DNA from: Zonotrichia leucophrys gambelii
Taxonomy: Eukaryota > Chordata > Aves > Passeriformes > Passerellidae
Direction: 5' to 3'
Length of the DNA stretch: 64,000 bases
Assembly: GCF_028769735.1 (NCBI RefSeq)
Contig: NC_088177.1
Span: 20,435,599 to 20,499,598 of the forward strand
Shown: positions 29,646 through 42,500 of the stretch, piece by piece
How the letters are laid out: each line of letters starts with the position of its first letter
How positions within the stretch are numbered: position 1 is the stretch's first letter
Made by a program: the position numbers and the translations under genes
The notes under the pieces: generated by a model
What the model saw: the letters and a program-made list of their open reading frames with translations, nothing else
The model's database searches: none
Told to the model about the DNA's origin: nothing

Positions 29646-30454
29646 TATGCTAATTTTTTCTTGTGTATCAAGAGTGAGCACTTGCATGTGTATTCAGCCT
29701 TGTGTCCTATTTTTCATCAAATATTTTCACTTTCTTTAGTCTTTTGACTATGGACAAATATTTTCTCCACACTCAGAGGGAAAACTGGTTAATCTGTATA
29801 ATGCATGCCATTCCATATCCTCAAAAAGATAATGCAGAACAAGCTATACTGTGGCTGACTATACACTTATGGCAATCAATCACTAAAGCATTAACACAAT
29901 TCTTAAAACTTCATGCATATTAGCACATGGTTAATCAGAGCAGTTTGACAGCCTCTTCTTCAGAGCTGCTTCTACAGCTTCACAGTATATCAACCCTCAC
30001 ATTGGAAAGTGAAACATACTATGCAATTTACTTCAGAGCAAAAAGTTAAAATGAGATTTTGAAACACTGAGGCTAATGTTATTAGAATAAAAATGTAATG
30101 GCTGTTATACCAGATGCTTAATTGGCCCCCCTGCGAAAAAGCAGTCCCCCAGGAAGGAGCTGAAAGCTACTACTTGGGTTCAGATCTTGCTGAAAGAGTG
30201 AAAGAAAGAAACGGGTAATCAGTCATCATTTCTCTTCACAGCAACAACCCTGATAAACACTTATGTGAATAATTTTTTCTGTTGTTGTGGATACTAAGAG
30301 TTTACATATGCTAAAAGGGAAGTAAGAAAACTCAAGAGAAACAAGATCTGTTGAAGATTATCAGCTAAAAGGAAGCTATTCTTCCCTTCCATCTTTAAGT
30401 CTCTAAATATGTGAAGGCAAGGAGAGCCCTTGGAGAAAAGGAAGACAAACTTGT

Positions 30455-30545
30455 CATATCTCTGTATTTCTCATTAGGCATTAGCATTTGATACTATCAG
30501 AAAGTGGACAGAGGCAGACTTTTTATCTGATCCAGTATGACTGTT
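30455..30545 (+). mobile_element. Ancient CR1/L3-type LINE relic, 3' end
   Basis: The plus strand shows a GGCATTAGC block, then CTATCAGAAAGTGGACAGA and TCTGATCCAGTATG. This matches, in order, the 3' untranslated end of old amniote CR1/L3-like LINEs as I remember it (GGCATTGGCCACTGTC, GACAGGATACTGGGC, GGTCTGACCCAGTATGGC). It is short and diverged, and the call depends on memory of the consensus rather than on an alignment. Confidence 0.55.
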
Positions 30546-31224
30546 AACCTCCTAGGATGTGCTACAGATGAAAGGCACCAGAACAACATCCCCACCACCA
30601 AAAAGTGCTGCTGCTGCTTCCTGTTTCCATAAATTCCTCACTGCCTCCATTATGAAAACACACAGAACCATTAGCCAAAATCCCACTGCAGTTGGGGTAA
30701 TACCAACTCAAAAGAGAATTAATATTTAGCATCTGATAATTTCTGATAAAGACTACCCATATTCCTGCAATACTGGCTCTCTTTTGATTGGCAAGACTAT
30801 AGATCTCTTCATAGCATTTCACTATGTTCTCTTAAACTTTTTTTGCTATTTCTGTATTTCAGGTCAGTTCTAAGAGAACAGTCCTTTCTTGCATAGATGC
30901 TCTTCACAGAAGGGCTAATTTTTTTCAGCATAGATAATGAAAAATCCAACAACCCTCAAAGCTGTTCTAGCGCAGAAGTTCTCTGATTTGGAGTTGGTGT
31001 TTTGTGGCAGCTTTATTACAGTCTTAATGCTATGTCACTCTTCAGTGTCTGTACTCTTAACTAGAGAAGACTTAGATGACAATCCTGCATGCTAAAGCAT
31101 ATTGCAAACATGCTTTCTATTTCATTCAGTTTGATCTAAACCAGCTACCCTGAGTAAGAACTAATATTGATATTGCCTGGTACCACATGACTCTTAAATT
31201 TTAATCACTAGGTTCTTATTCTGA

Positions 31225-31245
31225 TTAAGCAATTAAATTGCTTAA
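31225..31245. repeat. Perfect 10-bp inverted repeat with 1-base centre
   Basis: TTAAGCAATT, a central A, then AATTGCTTAA. It is AT-rich and could arise by chance in a window this size. Confidence 0.9.
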
Positions 31246-32434
31246 CTGAAAACTACAGGGCAATTGGTTTATATGAAGGTACTAAGAAATTCTGTTTGAA
31301 GTTTAAGAACAATTCCTTACTAAAGGTTACAAATGCATGAAAGCTCTAATTGCAAAAGTATATTTCAGTATTAGTCATTCTAGTATTGTTGGCCTTCTGA
31401 TTTTAATAGTTGCTATTTACTACAGGAGTTATTACTGGCTTTCCTTTTCTAAAAATCACTACTGAAACAGGCACTCTCTTCTGCTAATGCAAATTACAGT
31501 GGAAGTGAAGACTCTTCATATGCTGAAAACATCACTCATCATTAAACTTGGAGAAGAATTATTGTTTCTGCTTCTTTAGCTATAAAAACTTCCTTAAAAT
31601 GTCTAATTTTCCTTCTTCTAATTTGAATCATAAAGCATTTGCTGTAACAAGATCAAAGATAGAAAGAAAGAGGTGGAGCTTTTAATGCCCAGTTATATAA
31701 GGTTTAAAAGGAGTAATTGTTGCAGACGGTTGTTGTCACCAAGGTCTGAGGAAACTGAAATCAGCAGGGCTACCTGTGAGGTGAGAAACTGCTCAAACAA
31801 ACAAGGGCAGAGTTCGCTCCACATTTTGATCATTTTACCACTTTTTTACTCTAGGTGAGAGGATTCCTGTCTAGAGTTGACACGAAGCACAACACACACA
31901 GAACAATGTCAAAACTTCCCCAAAACTCCCCTAACACACCTCCCAAACCACCATGAAAACGAGGTTGCGTTGACCTGTACAAGTAGTGCTAGGAAGTTTT
32001 CTCCTATGATGCTGGGGTTTTCTCATCAAACAGAAGTTAAATGAACACATTACCTGGCTTGAAGAAATCAAGTATATACCCACATCTCTCCCCACTGATA
32101 ACATTCACTACTACATGTACTTTCTCTGTTGCTTTGGCATCTCACAGGGTGAAGGAGCAGTAAAAAGACAGGTAAGCTGATCACTGACACATAGCACTGT
32201 GCTGACTGCTGAGTGCTCAGGTCAGAATTTTAACAGATTACTGGTGAGCTCTGCCAGGAGAGGAAGAAGGGTGAAAAAGCAAAACTAAGCAAGCAGAGAA
32301 CTCTGTGGGATTTTATAAAATATTAAGTACATGCTCTCAGAAAATGAATGTTTTAAGGTTTTCAGATTCAATCTTGTGCATCATAATTCACGACATCCCC
32401 CCCACTTTATTTATAATAGCTAAGATAATGAATC

Positions 32435-32440
32435 TTTTTA
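32435..32440. repeat. Left target-site duplication of the solo LTR
   Basis: TTTTTA directly before the TG of the LTR, identical to the copy directly after the terminal CA. Confidence 0.88.
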
Positions 32441-32836
32441 TGTGGGATCTCAGCATCTCAGTCCTGAGGTGCCGAGCCACCGAGACCACCCTTGGGGGGC
32501 TCGGGAATCCTGGAATGTTGCCAGAAGTGTCTGGTGGCTGGACTTTGACCCTACACAGGAGACGACACCTGTATGAGGATAGGAGGATTTCACTGGGGTG
32601 AATGGTGAAGGGATTAGTTAATTAGAGAGTGAGACACAGGGTTTAGGATTTCTGTACAGGGGGGTTTAGAGAAGTAAGATGGAGGAATTGGGGCGTGTCC
32701 TGTCCTTCTTCTTCTTCTCCTCCATCTTCTATGGTGATGGTGGCACTTTTGGATTGGCCATTACTAAAAGTGCACCGGGCAATAAGAATAAATGGTATTG
32801 GGGAAAAATGATAAATATTGTACACGTAACAATGGG

Positions 32837-32843
32837 TATAAAG
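32837..32843 (+). promoter_or_regulatory. TATA box of the solo LTR
   Basis: TATAAAG about 397 bases into the LTR and about 100 bases before its polyadenylation signal, the usual spacing for a U3 promoter. Transcription would run plus-ward, antisense to PARD3B. Activity is unknown. Confidence 0.6.
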
Positions 32844-32938
32844 ATAGGTGGCTGTCCGGAGGACAGTACAGTGTGCTCATGGCTGGCTGCTGAGCAGACC
32901 TCTGTCGGGCTGAAAGAAAATCTTTTAGATAAACAATT

Positions 32939-32944
32939 AATAAA
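32939..32944 (+). terminator. Polyadenylation signal of the solo LTR
   Basis: AATAAA in the 3' third of the LTR, followed by AACTGAAGCCTCTTC-type sequence. It fits the R region of a retroviral LTR. Confidence 0.6.
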
Positions 32945-33053
32945 CATAAAAACCGAAAGAAGAACTGAAGCCTCTTCTCGTCCTTCGATACGCGGGCTGC
33001 CCCAAGGCCACTCCGGGCCTTTCCAGGCCCTTCAAACAGCCGAAAACCGGACA

Positions 33054-33059
33054 TTTTTA
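33054..33059. repeat. Right target-site duplication of the solo LTR
   Basis: TTTTTA directly after the terminal CA of the LTR. It is a perfect match to the left copy, as expected if neither has mutated since integration. Confidence 0.88.
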
Positions 33060-33827
33060 TACTGTCACTCTGTACTGTTCCAAATCCAGAGGTTTGGTCC
33101 AGCACTAGCTACTTAAACTCGAAGTGATTCTTTATAGGCTATATGGTTTATAGACTACAGCAGGATCTTTCAGCATAGTGTTTGTTATATTAATGAACAT
33201 TTTTATTTGTTTACACATACAGTAATACTGTATCTACTACATACTAAATAAAATGCATAATTTATTTGCATTTTCCCATCTGATTTTCTGAAAAGGCTCA
33301 TAAAATTTTAATGAAAGTAGTTAAAGCAACAGACTATGTATTAAAATCATATACAAAAAATGACCTTAAAAGAGTACTATTAAAATTGCAAAGTAAAGAG
33401 CTTAGGCTTGAAAAATGCTATACCAGAGGTGTCCAATTTCTCTCTCTCTGTGCACGTTCTAATAGACTTTCATTTTACGTCCCAAATATATCATGACAAT
33501 TTTATTTACAAAACTCCAGTTTTTCTCTTTCAGGAAAGGTCTAGTATTTTCTTCCACATGTAGAGCAATTCCCCTCCCCCATCTGTACTGAGCACAGACT
33601 TTGATATCTGACATCAGCAGTAAACAGCCTTCATGCCTCTTTATCAAAGCCTTGGTAGCAAGGGTTTTTCAATAAACACTAATGTGATGCCATTTTAAGA
33701 CAAACATGCAAAACCTGTGTCGCAGCAACAAGGAACTGAAACAGAAGATGAAGATTCAGGTTCCCAAGCCTTCAAATTTATATTTTTCTAATGAACAGAG
33801 TTTTTGTATATATTTTTCTACATGTGG

Positions 33828-33900
33828 GGTGTTGGTGGGGTTTTTTTGGTTGTCACTTTTTTTGGGTTGTTTGGTTTTTGTGGGGTTTTGTAGCTTTGTT
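33828..33900. repeat. G/T-rich low-complexity tract
   Basis: The plus strand is almost only G and T, with GGGG, GGG and long T runs. It is the strand complement of the A/C-rich tracts seen elsewhere in the window. Confidence 0.8.
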
Positions 33901-36530
33901 TGTACATAAACAGCAGTTTTCTGTCCTGCACAGCTGGCTGCCACCTTTCTCTTCCCCACTGTCCTAGATCCACACAAGCTTGTCTCCCCCTCTCTCTCAG
34001 TAATGTCACCCTTTCCTACACTGCATCTTCTCACCTGCTGACATGTCCAATCTCCCTTTCTGCCCCATTCCCAGCACCCTTTTCTAGCTCCCCTCCACTT
34101 CCCCAGTAGCTTCCTATCTTCCCAGCCTCTAGCTAGATATTCTTACCTTTTCCTCTCCTAAACAAAAACAAATACCAGAGTTATTTTAGGAGACAGTAAA
34201 AGAACAATCTCTGTCAAAGAAAAAGCAAATAAAACCCACGCTTCAGTTGACACTTGAATGGAAAGTTTTACTTCAAACGGCTCCAGTTTCATAGAATCTG
34301 TAATGGGATGTGTCACGCATGACACTTAACAGGTGATAACATAGCGACTACTGCATACTACACCCATACTCTCTACACAAAAAGAGAATAGAAAACCAAA
34401 CCTGAGTAAAGGAGAGCAAAGGGCTTTCTTCTGAGACTTAATGAATTATCCATATTTCCTTACAGAATGGCAGAAAAAGAATGACTGCAATAAATTGTTT
34501 TCTCCTGTATGCTTTTTCTTTAATGTTTGCTCTTTCAGTCTAAACTCAGACTGAGAATTATTCTTTGCAGCTATTTTGTGATGGACATATTAGTCATAAG
34601 CAGCGAGTTATTCCATGCAACTGCTGGCAAAATTTAGTCCTTCATGTAAAGCTCATTTTTTTGGTACCTTTAAAATTAAACTACTGTGCTATTTTTTAAA
34701 AAGGAATTAAACTCCAGAAGCTTCGATCAAACAGTTTTATCATTTTGCTTTCAGAATTAGGCATCTGAGAAGATTACAAAGCAATAAAAAAGAGGCATCT
34801 GATTAACTACATTATATTGAATTTCTCTTTTATAACATCTCTGTTTGTCAACAGCAGCATTACAGCTGGCAACCAAAAATACAACTCCTTTTTCAAACAC
34901 AGGAATTTATGCCAACTGCAGATAGCAACAAAAATTGTAATTACACGAAAGACCTAAACAAATCAATGCCAGATTCTCTGGTCTGGTCCTTCGACATAGA
35001 AACACTTGAAAACTGCCACAGCAAGGTAATAGAGGTTTTTATTTGCAATCTTTGAATGTGCAATCACCTTTCAGTAATGGCTGCAGACCTCTAGCACCAA
35101 GCACTAGTTCTGTTCCTGTTTGCCAGGTCCTGACCCCAGCACTGAGAGGGCCACAGTCCGTATTTATGCTGCCAGAGCAGCAGAGTCAGGATATTGCTGC
35201 TGTTATGGCTCTAAGGAAACCAGCATGTTGAAACTGAGTAAACTGCAGAACTAGAGTCTGACTCTCTCCATGGAATTCTCTGCTTTTCCCTGAGCCCACT
35301 GGTCTCACTGGATGAATGGTTCTTTCCTCTCTTCAGTCTGTGAACTGAGCAACTCTGGAAGAGGAGAAGGTCTACTGAAAAATGCTCTGCAGCTGCAGTT
35401 CCTGGGACTATGCTCCCCCCATCCTTCAGAACCTGCAGGTGAACCTTGCAGGTCATAGATGTGCTCTCCTCACAGACAGATATTCAGTCCAAAAAAGTTG
35501 CTTTTAGATAAGAGAACCAAGTCAAAGATGGGGGAAGGATTAAGGTTATTTTTCACAACTGAAGGTGAATAATCAAAAAGGGCAGTTATCAGATATAAAT
35601 CAGCATCAGCATAGATGTCACACTACCTGGGGGAGGGAGGTATGGAGGGAAGGAACATTTAAATTTCTTTTAAAAATCCCAAGCAAACATAAGTAAGTCT
35701 GATCTCATGTTAACAGGGATCTTCTGTACATTCATAGAGTTAAGGTACCAATCATTCTGCTCATTACCTGTAGGCCAAATGAGAACCATGAGAAACTCCA
35801 TCACCCATGCAAGACTAAATAAAAGCAAATGAAAACTTTCATCTCTTTAAACATCAGGCAGAAAAATGGGTAAATACAAGAGGAGATAGGTTTTGAAAGG
35901 GCAGCATGGTGCCATTGCCTGAGGCAAAGGGAAGGCACCTGTTGACAGTCAGTGGTATCTCAAGAAAGTGCCTTCTACTCTTCTCCAATATGCTTTCAAT
36001 TTGTCACTGCTATGTACAGAAAAACTCTCCTGCTCTGCTCTTAGGCTTATCAGACACTTAATTAGGGATGATATGCTCAGTCCTTCTGGAGTGCTCTGTA
36101 GGTAAGTGCTAAGTAGCACTGCTGTATTGAAAGACCCACTAAAAATAATGCTATTTTATGAGCTATACAAATAGCAATGTAATTCTTTTCTTCAAAGTTA
36201 ATTTCTGAACCATATTGCACTGCACATCTTTTATTACACAAAAATGTGTATTAATAAATAGCACCAGCAACCCATTTTATATAATAAAGGCTTATTTCAA
36301 ATGTTACAGGAAGCAAACATTGTACAAGATACTATTCCAGAAGTGAGCTAGACTAGAAATATCAATTAACTTCAAAGTCCTTTTTATTGACATGGCAACA
36401 TGATGGGATTTCAAAATAAAAAATGAAGGCAAAGAATCATTCAAAGTGGAGAATTTAACATGCTTCCCTCTCTGTACTCAAGCCTTAGAAGACAATGCAA
36501 CTGGCAAATACACAGTATAACAAAATTTTA

Positions 36531-36590
36531 AAAAACGTAAACAAGCAAACTAACCTCAAAACCAAAATCCCAAAAAACCCCACAACAGTA
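36531..36590. repeat. A/C-rich low-complexity tract
   Basis: A run of A/C-dominated sequence with AACCTCAAAACC, CCCAAAAAACCCC and similar words. It has no coding or repeat-family signature. Confidence 0.7.
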
Positions 36591-39500
36591 AATTTTATTT
36601 GGGACTACATAATTTTTAACTTTCAGTCAACTAATTTAGAAAAAGAAAAGTGTACCCTTCCTCTCTTCAGCCAGGAGCTCATTTAGTTCAGTGCTCTTCT
36701 TTCTATATCTCATACTTCATGCTCCAAAATATAAGTTAGAGGGCCAGATGTATTATCTGGGAAGTTTTCCAAATTCATTAACTCCTTGGCACCAGTGACT
36801 TCAGGATACCCACTGCCAGCACTGAATATCATGCCCAGCAAAAAAACAGCTCCTGGAGGGAAAGGATTAATAAAATGAGGCATTCAGCAGTGGCTGCTGG
36901 TCTCTTCGGTCGCAACAAGCAACTGAGAACCACAGTAGCTGCCAGCACTGATCACAGCCAGCTTTCAGCACCTAATACTCTCAAGGTCTTTCCTGAATAC
37001 CTGCAGATCGTTCACCACAAATCTTGAAAAAAAGCACAGGTATTGCTCAAAGGAAGGTGAAATCAACAGTCAGAGAAACACTGACAGGAAGGCTGTTGAC
37101 TCCAGTTCTAACTGCAGATGGTGGTAAATATTACGCAGGGGCGTAAGAATCACATCATCACTTTCTCCTCAATTACAGAAGACACAGACTGAGGGAATTT
37201 GTTTTGCTTTCTGAAAAGGATGCAGTCTGGCTGTCAACAGCTAAAGGACTGATGACTGAAGAGCCTTACAGAGCCCTAAAAAGGCAGGAGACACGATGGA
37301 TTCACTTGTTGTTCTCAGCTTTCTTCTTAGGGCCACGGAAGGAGCTCCATGATAGAAACCAGCTTACTATCAGTCATGTAGGCACTTTCATGAGCCATCT
37401 GTTCAGGCACCATCACCAGAGAAACTCTCTACTTTAAAGATCAACATACAGCAAGAGGCCCCTTGGATTTTAAACATTAAACTTGCTTTGCTGGCTGCTG
37501 TGCCTTCCTTTGAATCTTCAGAGTTTTAATAAAAAGCACTGATTTATTTACATTCTTCAAATTTAAAATATACTGTTGCTTAACCTTTGCTTAGGCCTAA
37601 TGCCTGTTTTCTTGGGGTTTTGCCATCTCCAGTCACTTAAAATTTAGTAGTAATTCTTTCTGCATGTGATATTCCAGGATCCCAAGATACCAAGATGTCG
37701 TGTCCTAATGACCACGTCTGGAGAACTGCAGTATCTATGACCCTGTGTGAAATTTTGCACTAACACAGTTACACTGCTTTTTCTTTCAGAAATAGCTTTA
37801 TTTCTGCACTCCTCCTCTAGACACATCCACCATATTTACAAGCTCTCCTACGCTCATATGAGTCAGAAACAACCTGGAACACAAGGCAGCAGGAAGCTCC
37901 AACTCACAGCAGAAACTTTCAGCAAAGACAAGAAATGTGGCAGGCTCAGCACAGACAGTCACAGTGGAAAATGTTGCCAGGTCTCAGGAAGAGAATGCAA
38001 GCCCCAAACAGCCCACAGCTGGTAACTCCTGCCAGCACCGTGCCGTTTCCTAGAGAGGGAATTTCAGTGCACAACAGACAGAGCTCTGCAGGCACATTAT
38101 TCCTTCAGCCCACTGCAGGCTGGCACACAATGGATATACCACAGACACATGACCACTTACTTCAAATACCAGCAGGCCTTATGTGGAGTGGATGCATTCA
38201 TCACAACAATTACAAGTCTACACTTTATTTCATTTTACACTGCTTACACTGTCTGGATATTTTAATGCTCTCTCAACCTGCTTTCACTGAATTCTGCACA
38301 GAGCAATATTCAGCAATACTGACCTAGGAGAGAAGTGGCAACTGTGGAATGTGAACATCAGAACCCACCTCCAAGGCTCAGTTAATACAACAATATGCCC
38401 AGAATCACTTCAGGAAATGAAAGAGGAGAAAAAAAAAAGTAAAAAAGTAGAATTAGTATTAATGCATGGCTGGAAAAAATACCTGTATGTCTGATTTTTC
38501 TTCCTAATCATTTTTCCCACTTCTTTATCATAATGGAACTGTAACATGGAGGAAGTGCTGAGCTTGAAATTTCCCACGTCACACTAAACAAAGCTCCTAT
38601 CCTTTTCTCTGTTCCTAGAGGAAAGAATATCCCCAAAGGAAAAAAGGCTGTTGGTTTGCAACCCTTGGATGCCAATGATTCATACTAAGTAGTACATAAT
38701 TCCCATATTATTGAGATGTGATCGAAAGGAAGCAAATCTTTCACCACTATTGTTTATTTTAGAACACTGCAGTTTGGATATCTGCCAGATCAGGCCTTCT
38801 CCTCTGGGAAAAGACTGTCCTTTCTGTTATGCTCTTGAAGTTTACTCACATTTAAAAATAAGGCATTCCTCACACATAAAATCCCTCTTCAGCATCTTGC
38901 TCTAATAAACTCATGTCACAGCTTTAGCAGCCAGTTCCCTAGCTATGCATTCACAGGAGTACTTTCTAAAGTTCTTACCCACAGGAACTTTTAAGTTTTA
39001 TTTCATGCTTGTCAAATGGAAATATCTTACTTTGGTCCCCATTCAGGGCACAAGATTCATTCACAGAGAAGTCCAAGTTCTTAAAGACCTACTCGGTAGA
39101 TGTACATGCACTTTTGCTCTTGAAGTGAGAATATGAAAAGGGCTTTGCTGTTGAAGCCAGGGGTTGGTTTTATAGTACAGAAAATTATCATTTTCTGTGT
39201 GAGACAGAATGAAATGAATGCTTCTGCATAACTTAGGCCTTTACAATGTCATTGGTTCTCTGGTTCAGCAGCTTTCTGTGATCAGCTGGACTGAAAGAAA
39301 CCTCACCTAGGGTAGGGAACCTACACCCTGTGTTTCTTAACAAAAACTGGTTTTTTCAGTCCAAGTTGCCTGTTCACTCCATCTGGCCCTTACAAAAGCA
39401 TCTCCCTGCTTGTCAGACCCAGCCGCTTTCAAGGACTGCTCAATCTTCTCTCACTCCTTAGGACAGGACCAGACCCAGAGCACAGCAGCCCAAACAAAAC

Positions 39501-42500
39501 TAAGAGACAGACACAGTACATTTAGAGCAAGTAACATCACAAAGTCAAAAATACACAATAACAACTTTCACTGGCCATTGAGCAAACCTCTCAGAAACTC
39601 AGTTTAGTCCTCAGGACAATAAAAGAGACTCAAACTTGCTCCCCCACTTCCTTTCTTTCAGCACAAAGACATCTCTGAAGATCTGCAAATCTTCTTTCAT
39701 CCACACTTTCTCCCTCAGATGTGTCTGCCTACCCCCTCCACCCCAGTCAACTTCTTCAGTTTAGGCTGATCCCAGGATCAAAAAGTGTCAGCTACAAAAT
39801 CATTCTTCTCTTCTCCTGAACTTCTTTTTTTCTTGCTCCCTTGACTAAAGCAGAAAAATACCATTCTTTTTTGTAGAATTATTTTTCTGCTAGGTTAGCT
39901 TCCCACAACAGCTCATAATGGAATTATAGAGATAAAAATGGTGGCATAGAGAGAAAGGGGGCAGAAACACATGGCTTGGCCTTTATGAATACAAAGCTAT
40001 TGTGGAATAACAGGAAAATATTCAGTCAAGATGTGATTTTGTAAAAACTCAATTAGACCCTTGAATTTGCATCTGCATTGCTGTTGGTGTAAATTCAGTT
40101 TTGCTCTAGATCCTAAATCCCACACAAGAACATGGAGGGAAAGCAGGTTTCTACTGCAAGCTTGTTATTGTTCTCAGCAGATCAGATCTATTCACTTTAA
40201 TAACTGTAATTCAAAGAAAGATCAACGGGCATTGATCTATCGTATCTGAATACAAAGCATACTAAGAGTCACAGAACACAAAGCATTCATAAAATCAAAG
40301 TGAACAAGTGAATTTCGAAAAGATTCTTACATTCTAAGGATGAGACAGCAGGGATGCTCTTGTTCAGTTTGCAGAGGTTTACTGTCACTTTTTATTCCCT
40401 GGTCCTGCCACTGAGAAAGTGGCTTTATTCATGGCAAGTAAAACAGTACCAAAAAAATTTAAAAATTAATGCAAGTCTGGCATTTGAATTCAGTAAGGGT
40501 ATCATTTGACATGGTAGATATGGTGATTTAGTAGACAGCTGCCTCACGGTTCTCATCCATCCACTTGCTGAATTTCCCTTCTTATGGCATGTAAGCTTGT
40601 CTCTCAAATGGGTGGTTCAAGAAGATAATCTCAGCACTATTCATTTCTGTCCTTCATGTTTGAATTTTTGGCTATCTAGTTCTCTCAACCATCTCACCAG
40701 CTAAGCTGTGAGACTGGAATAAAGAATGGAATAATGGAAACCACGCAGCTGCAGATAGGAGGCATGGTGCCCAAGACTGCTTTATTCAGCAGCAGCAAGC
40801 TTTTAGATCAACATCATAACATCAAACATCACCCTCAAGTGAGGGATTTTTATCTACAGATGACTTTCTCAAGACCTAACAAAAAAGGGGTCACAACAAA
40901 TCATCATCACACAGCTAATAAAGTCTTAAAAAAAAAAAAAACACCAAAAAAAAAGGAAAGAAATCTGTCAAAGAAATAGTTACAGCTGGTGAGTTACTGG
41001 GAGTATAAAACTATTCTTCTCAAGAGTAAAAATGAGTGGTTGTTTCCTTCCACAGAGGAGAACCATCTAACCATGTTATCTGAGAGCTGTTTATCAGCCA
41101 CATAGACCTGGCAGGCATAGGGGACGGTAAAGACCCCTAGCCTGACATTCAGAAGGGATTTTGACTTACAGCCTGCTTTTCACTAAAATTCAATAATACA
41201 GTAAGTTCTGTTAATTTAGAATAATTGTTTGAATCACAGAACTCTAAGTGTCCAGCCTTCCTTTTCCTGAGTCAGTCACAAAGCAAACTTGTCATACACC
41301 AATACATACAGTTTTTGTGAAATTAGCAACGTTAATCCTCCCCATACCCTCCAAGCTCTAACCAATGACAATAGCTACAACAACATATAGCATAATATAT
41401 AACACTATTATACATGTTAAAAAATAAAGTTCATTTTAAAAGGGTAGCAAAGCCATATTTGCATTGAGTACTAAGTAAGTTAATGTATCCTCCTAGGTTC
41501 ACTAGACAAGTTGTGCTTGAAGAAAAGAAAAAACCAACAGCAGCAAGGGAATCAATGGAAGCTGAGTGTTTTAATTTTTGGAGTAGAAATTGTTTTAAAC
41601 CCCAACAATATAATACACTCATTGTAATATCCTTGACTTTATTCTTTGCCAGACATAAAGGAGAAAACATTAATTCCACAAGTGACCTGCAGGAAAAGAG
41701 GAACCTTACTTTTTGCTTCTCAGCTGCATGAACTGATAGATATTCTCAGATGAGAATTAATGTGGAACTGTAAGTTCAAAGCAACACTTGGCTTGGAGAA
41801 TCATAATCAAAGTTGATGATAATGTTGATAATAACATGAACAACAACACTATCACAAGAATATGATGATTCAGGAGAGATGCCCAACTGAATGTAACAGG
41901 GAAAGAGTGAAAAATCTTGCAAAAATATTCCCCACAATAAACCATCAAACATAACCCACAGCTTAATGATTCAAAGCTTACAGAGGCAGGAGGTGTGGGT
42001 AATAGAGTCAACTGAAGCATTGTAGAGAGGTACTTGAGTTTGTTTTTGTGCCAGTCACGCCGAAATATCACCAAGCATCACATGGGCTGAATGATGGGAA
42101 AAAACCCCACATTGCACAGCTTCCAGTGACACCACAGTTTGCTTATATCCAGTATCCAAGCCAAGACACATAGGTCAGGCTACACTGCTATTGCTGAGGT
42201 ATACTGCAGACTGCGAAATAGACAAGTCCTCTTCACGCTTGCAAGAATGATTGAAGCAGCCAAGTATTACATTTACATTACATTACAATTCTTATTCTCA
42301 GAGAAATAAAATAAACTAAAAACAACCTTTTCTCCTCTCAGAAATGCAAAGGGAAGGGTGAGATTCCATATGATACACACTTTCAGTTAGTAGCAAGGCT
42401 GTTTGGACAGGCACTTCACTGCATATGTCAGGCAGCTCAACCATTTACATGAGTCTTTTCTACTGTGGACCAAGTTACTATATAAATCCTTATGAACTCA

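Larger units (their letters stand above)
32441..33053 (+). mobile_element. Solo LTR of an endogenous retrovirus (613 bp)
   Basis: The element starts TGTGGGATCT and ends AACCGGACA, giving the retroviral TG...CA termini with a 3-bp terminal inverted repeat (TGT/ACA). It is flanked on both sides by the identical hexamer TTTTTA. Inside are a TATAAAG box, an AATAAA signal about 100 bases later and a GC-richer end, the expected U3-R-U5 order for the plus strand. No retroviral coding sequence or second LTR is present, so this is a solo LTR left by recombination. A 6-bp duplication suggests a class II (ERVK-like) element. The composition resembles songbird LTRs, though the family name needs a library search. 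It lies antisense to PARD3B. Open frames within it are not genes. Confidence 0.9.

Noticed and set aside
32679..33116. 145-codon plus-strand frame
   Set aside because: It lies inside the solo LTR and reads through U3, R and U5. It is not a retroviral or host gene.
34285..34300. TCATAGAATC, resembling the CR1 3' tail unit
   Set aside because: There is a single unit only, with no adjacent CR1 sequence.
37935..38327. 130-codon plus-strand frame
   Set aside because: It has no recognisable motif and no supporting signals, and it is not on the PARD3B strand.
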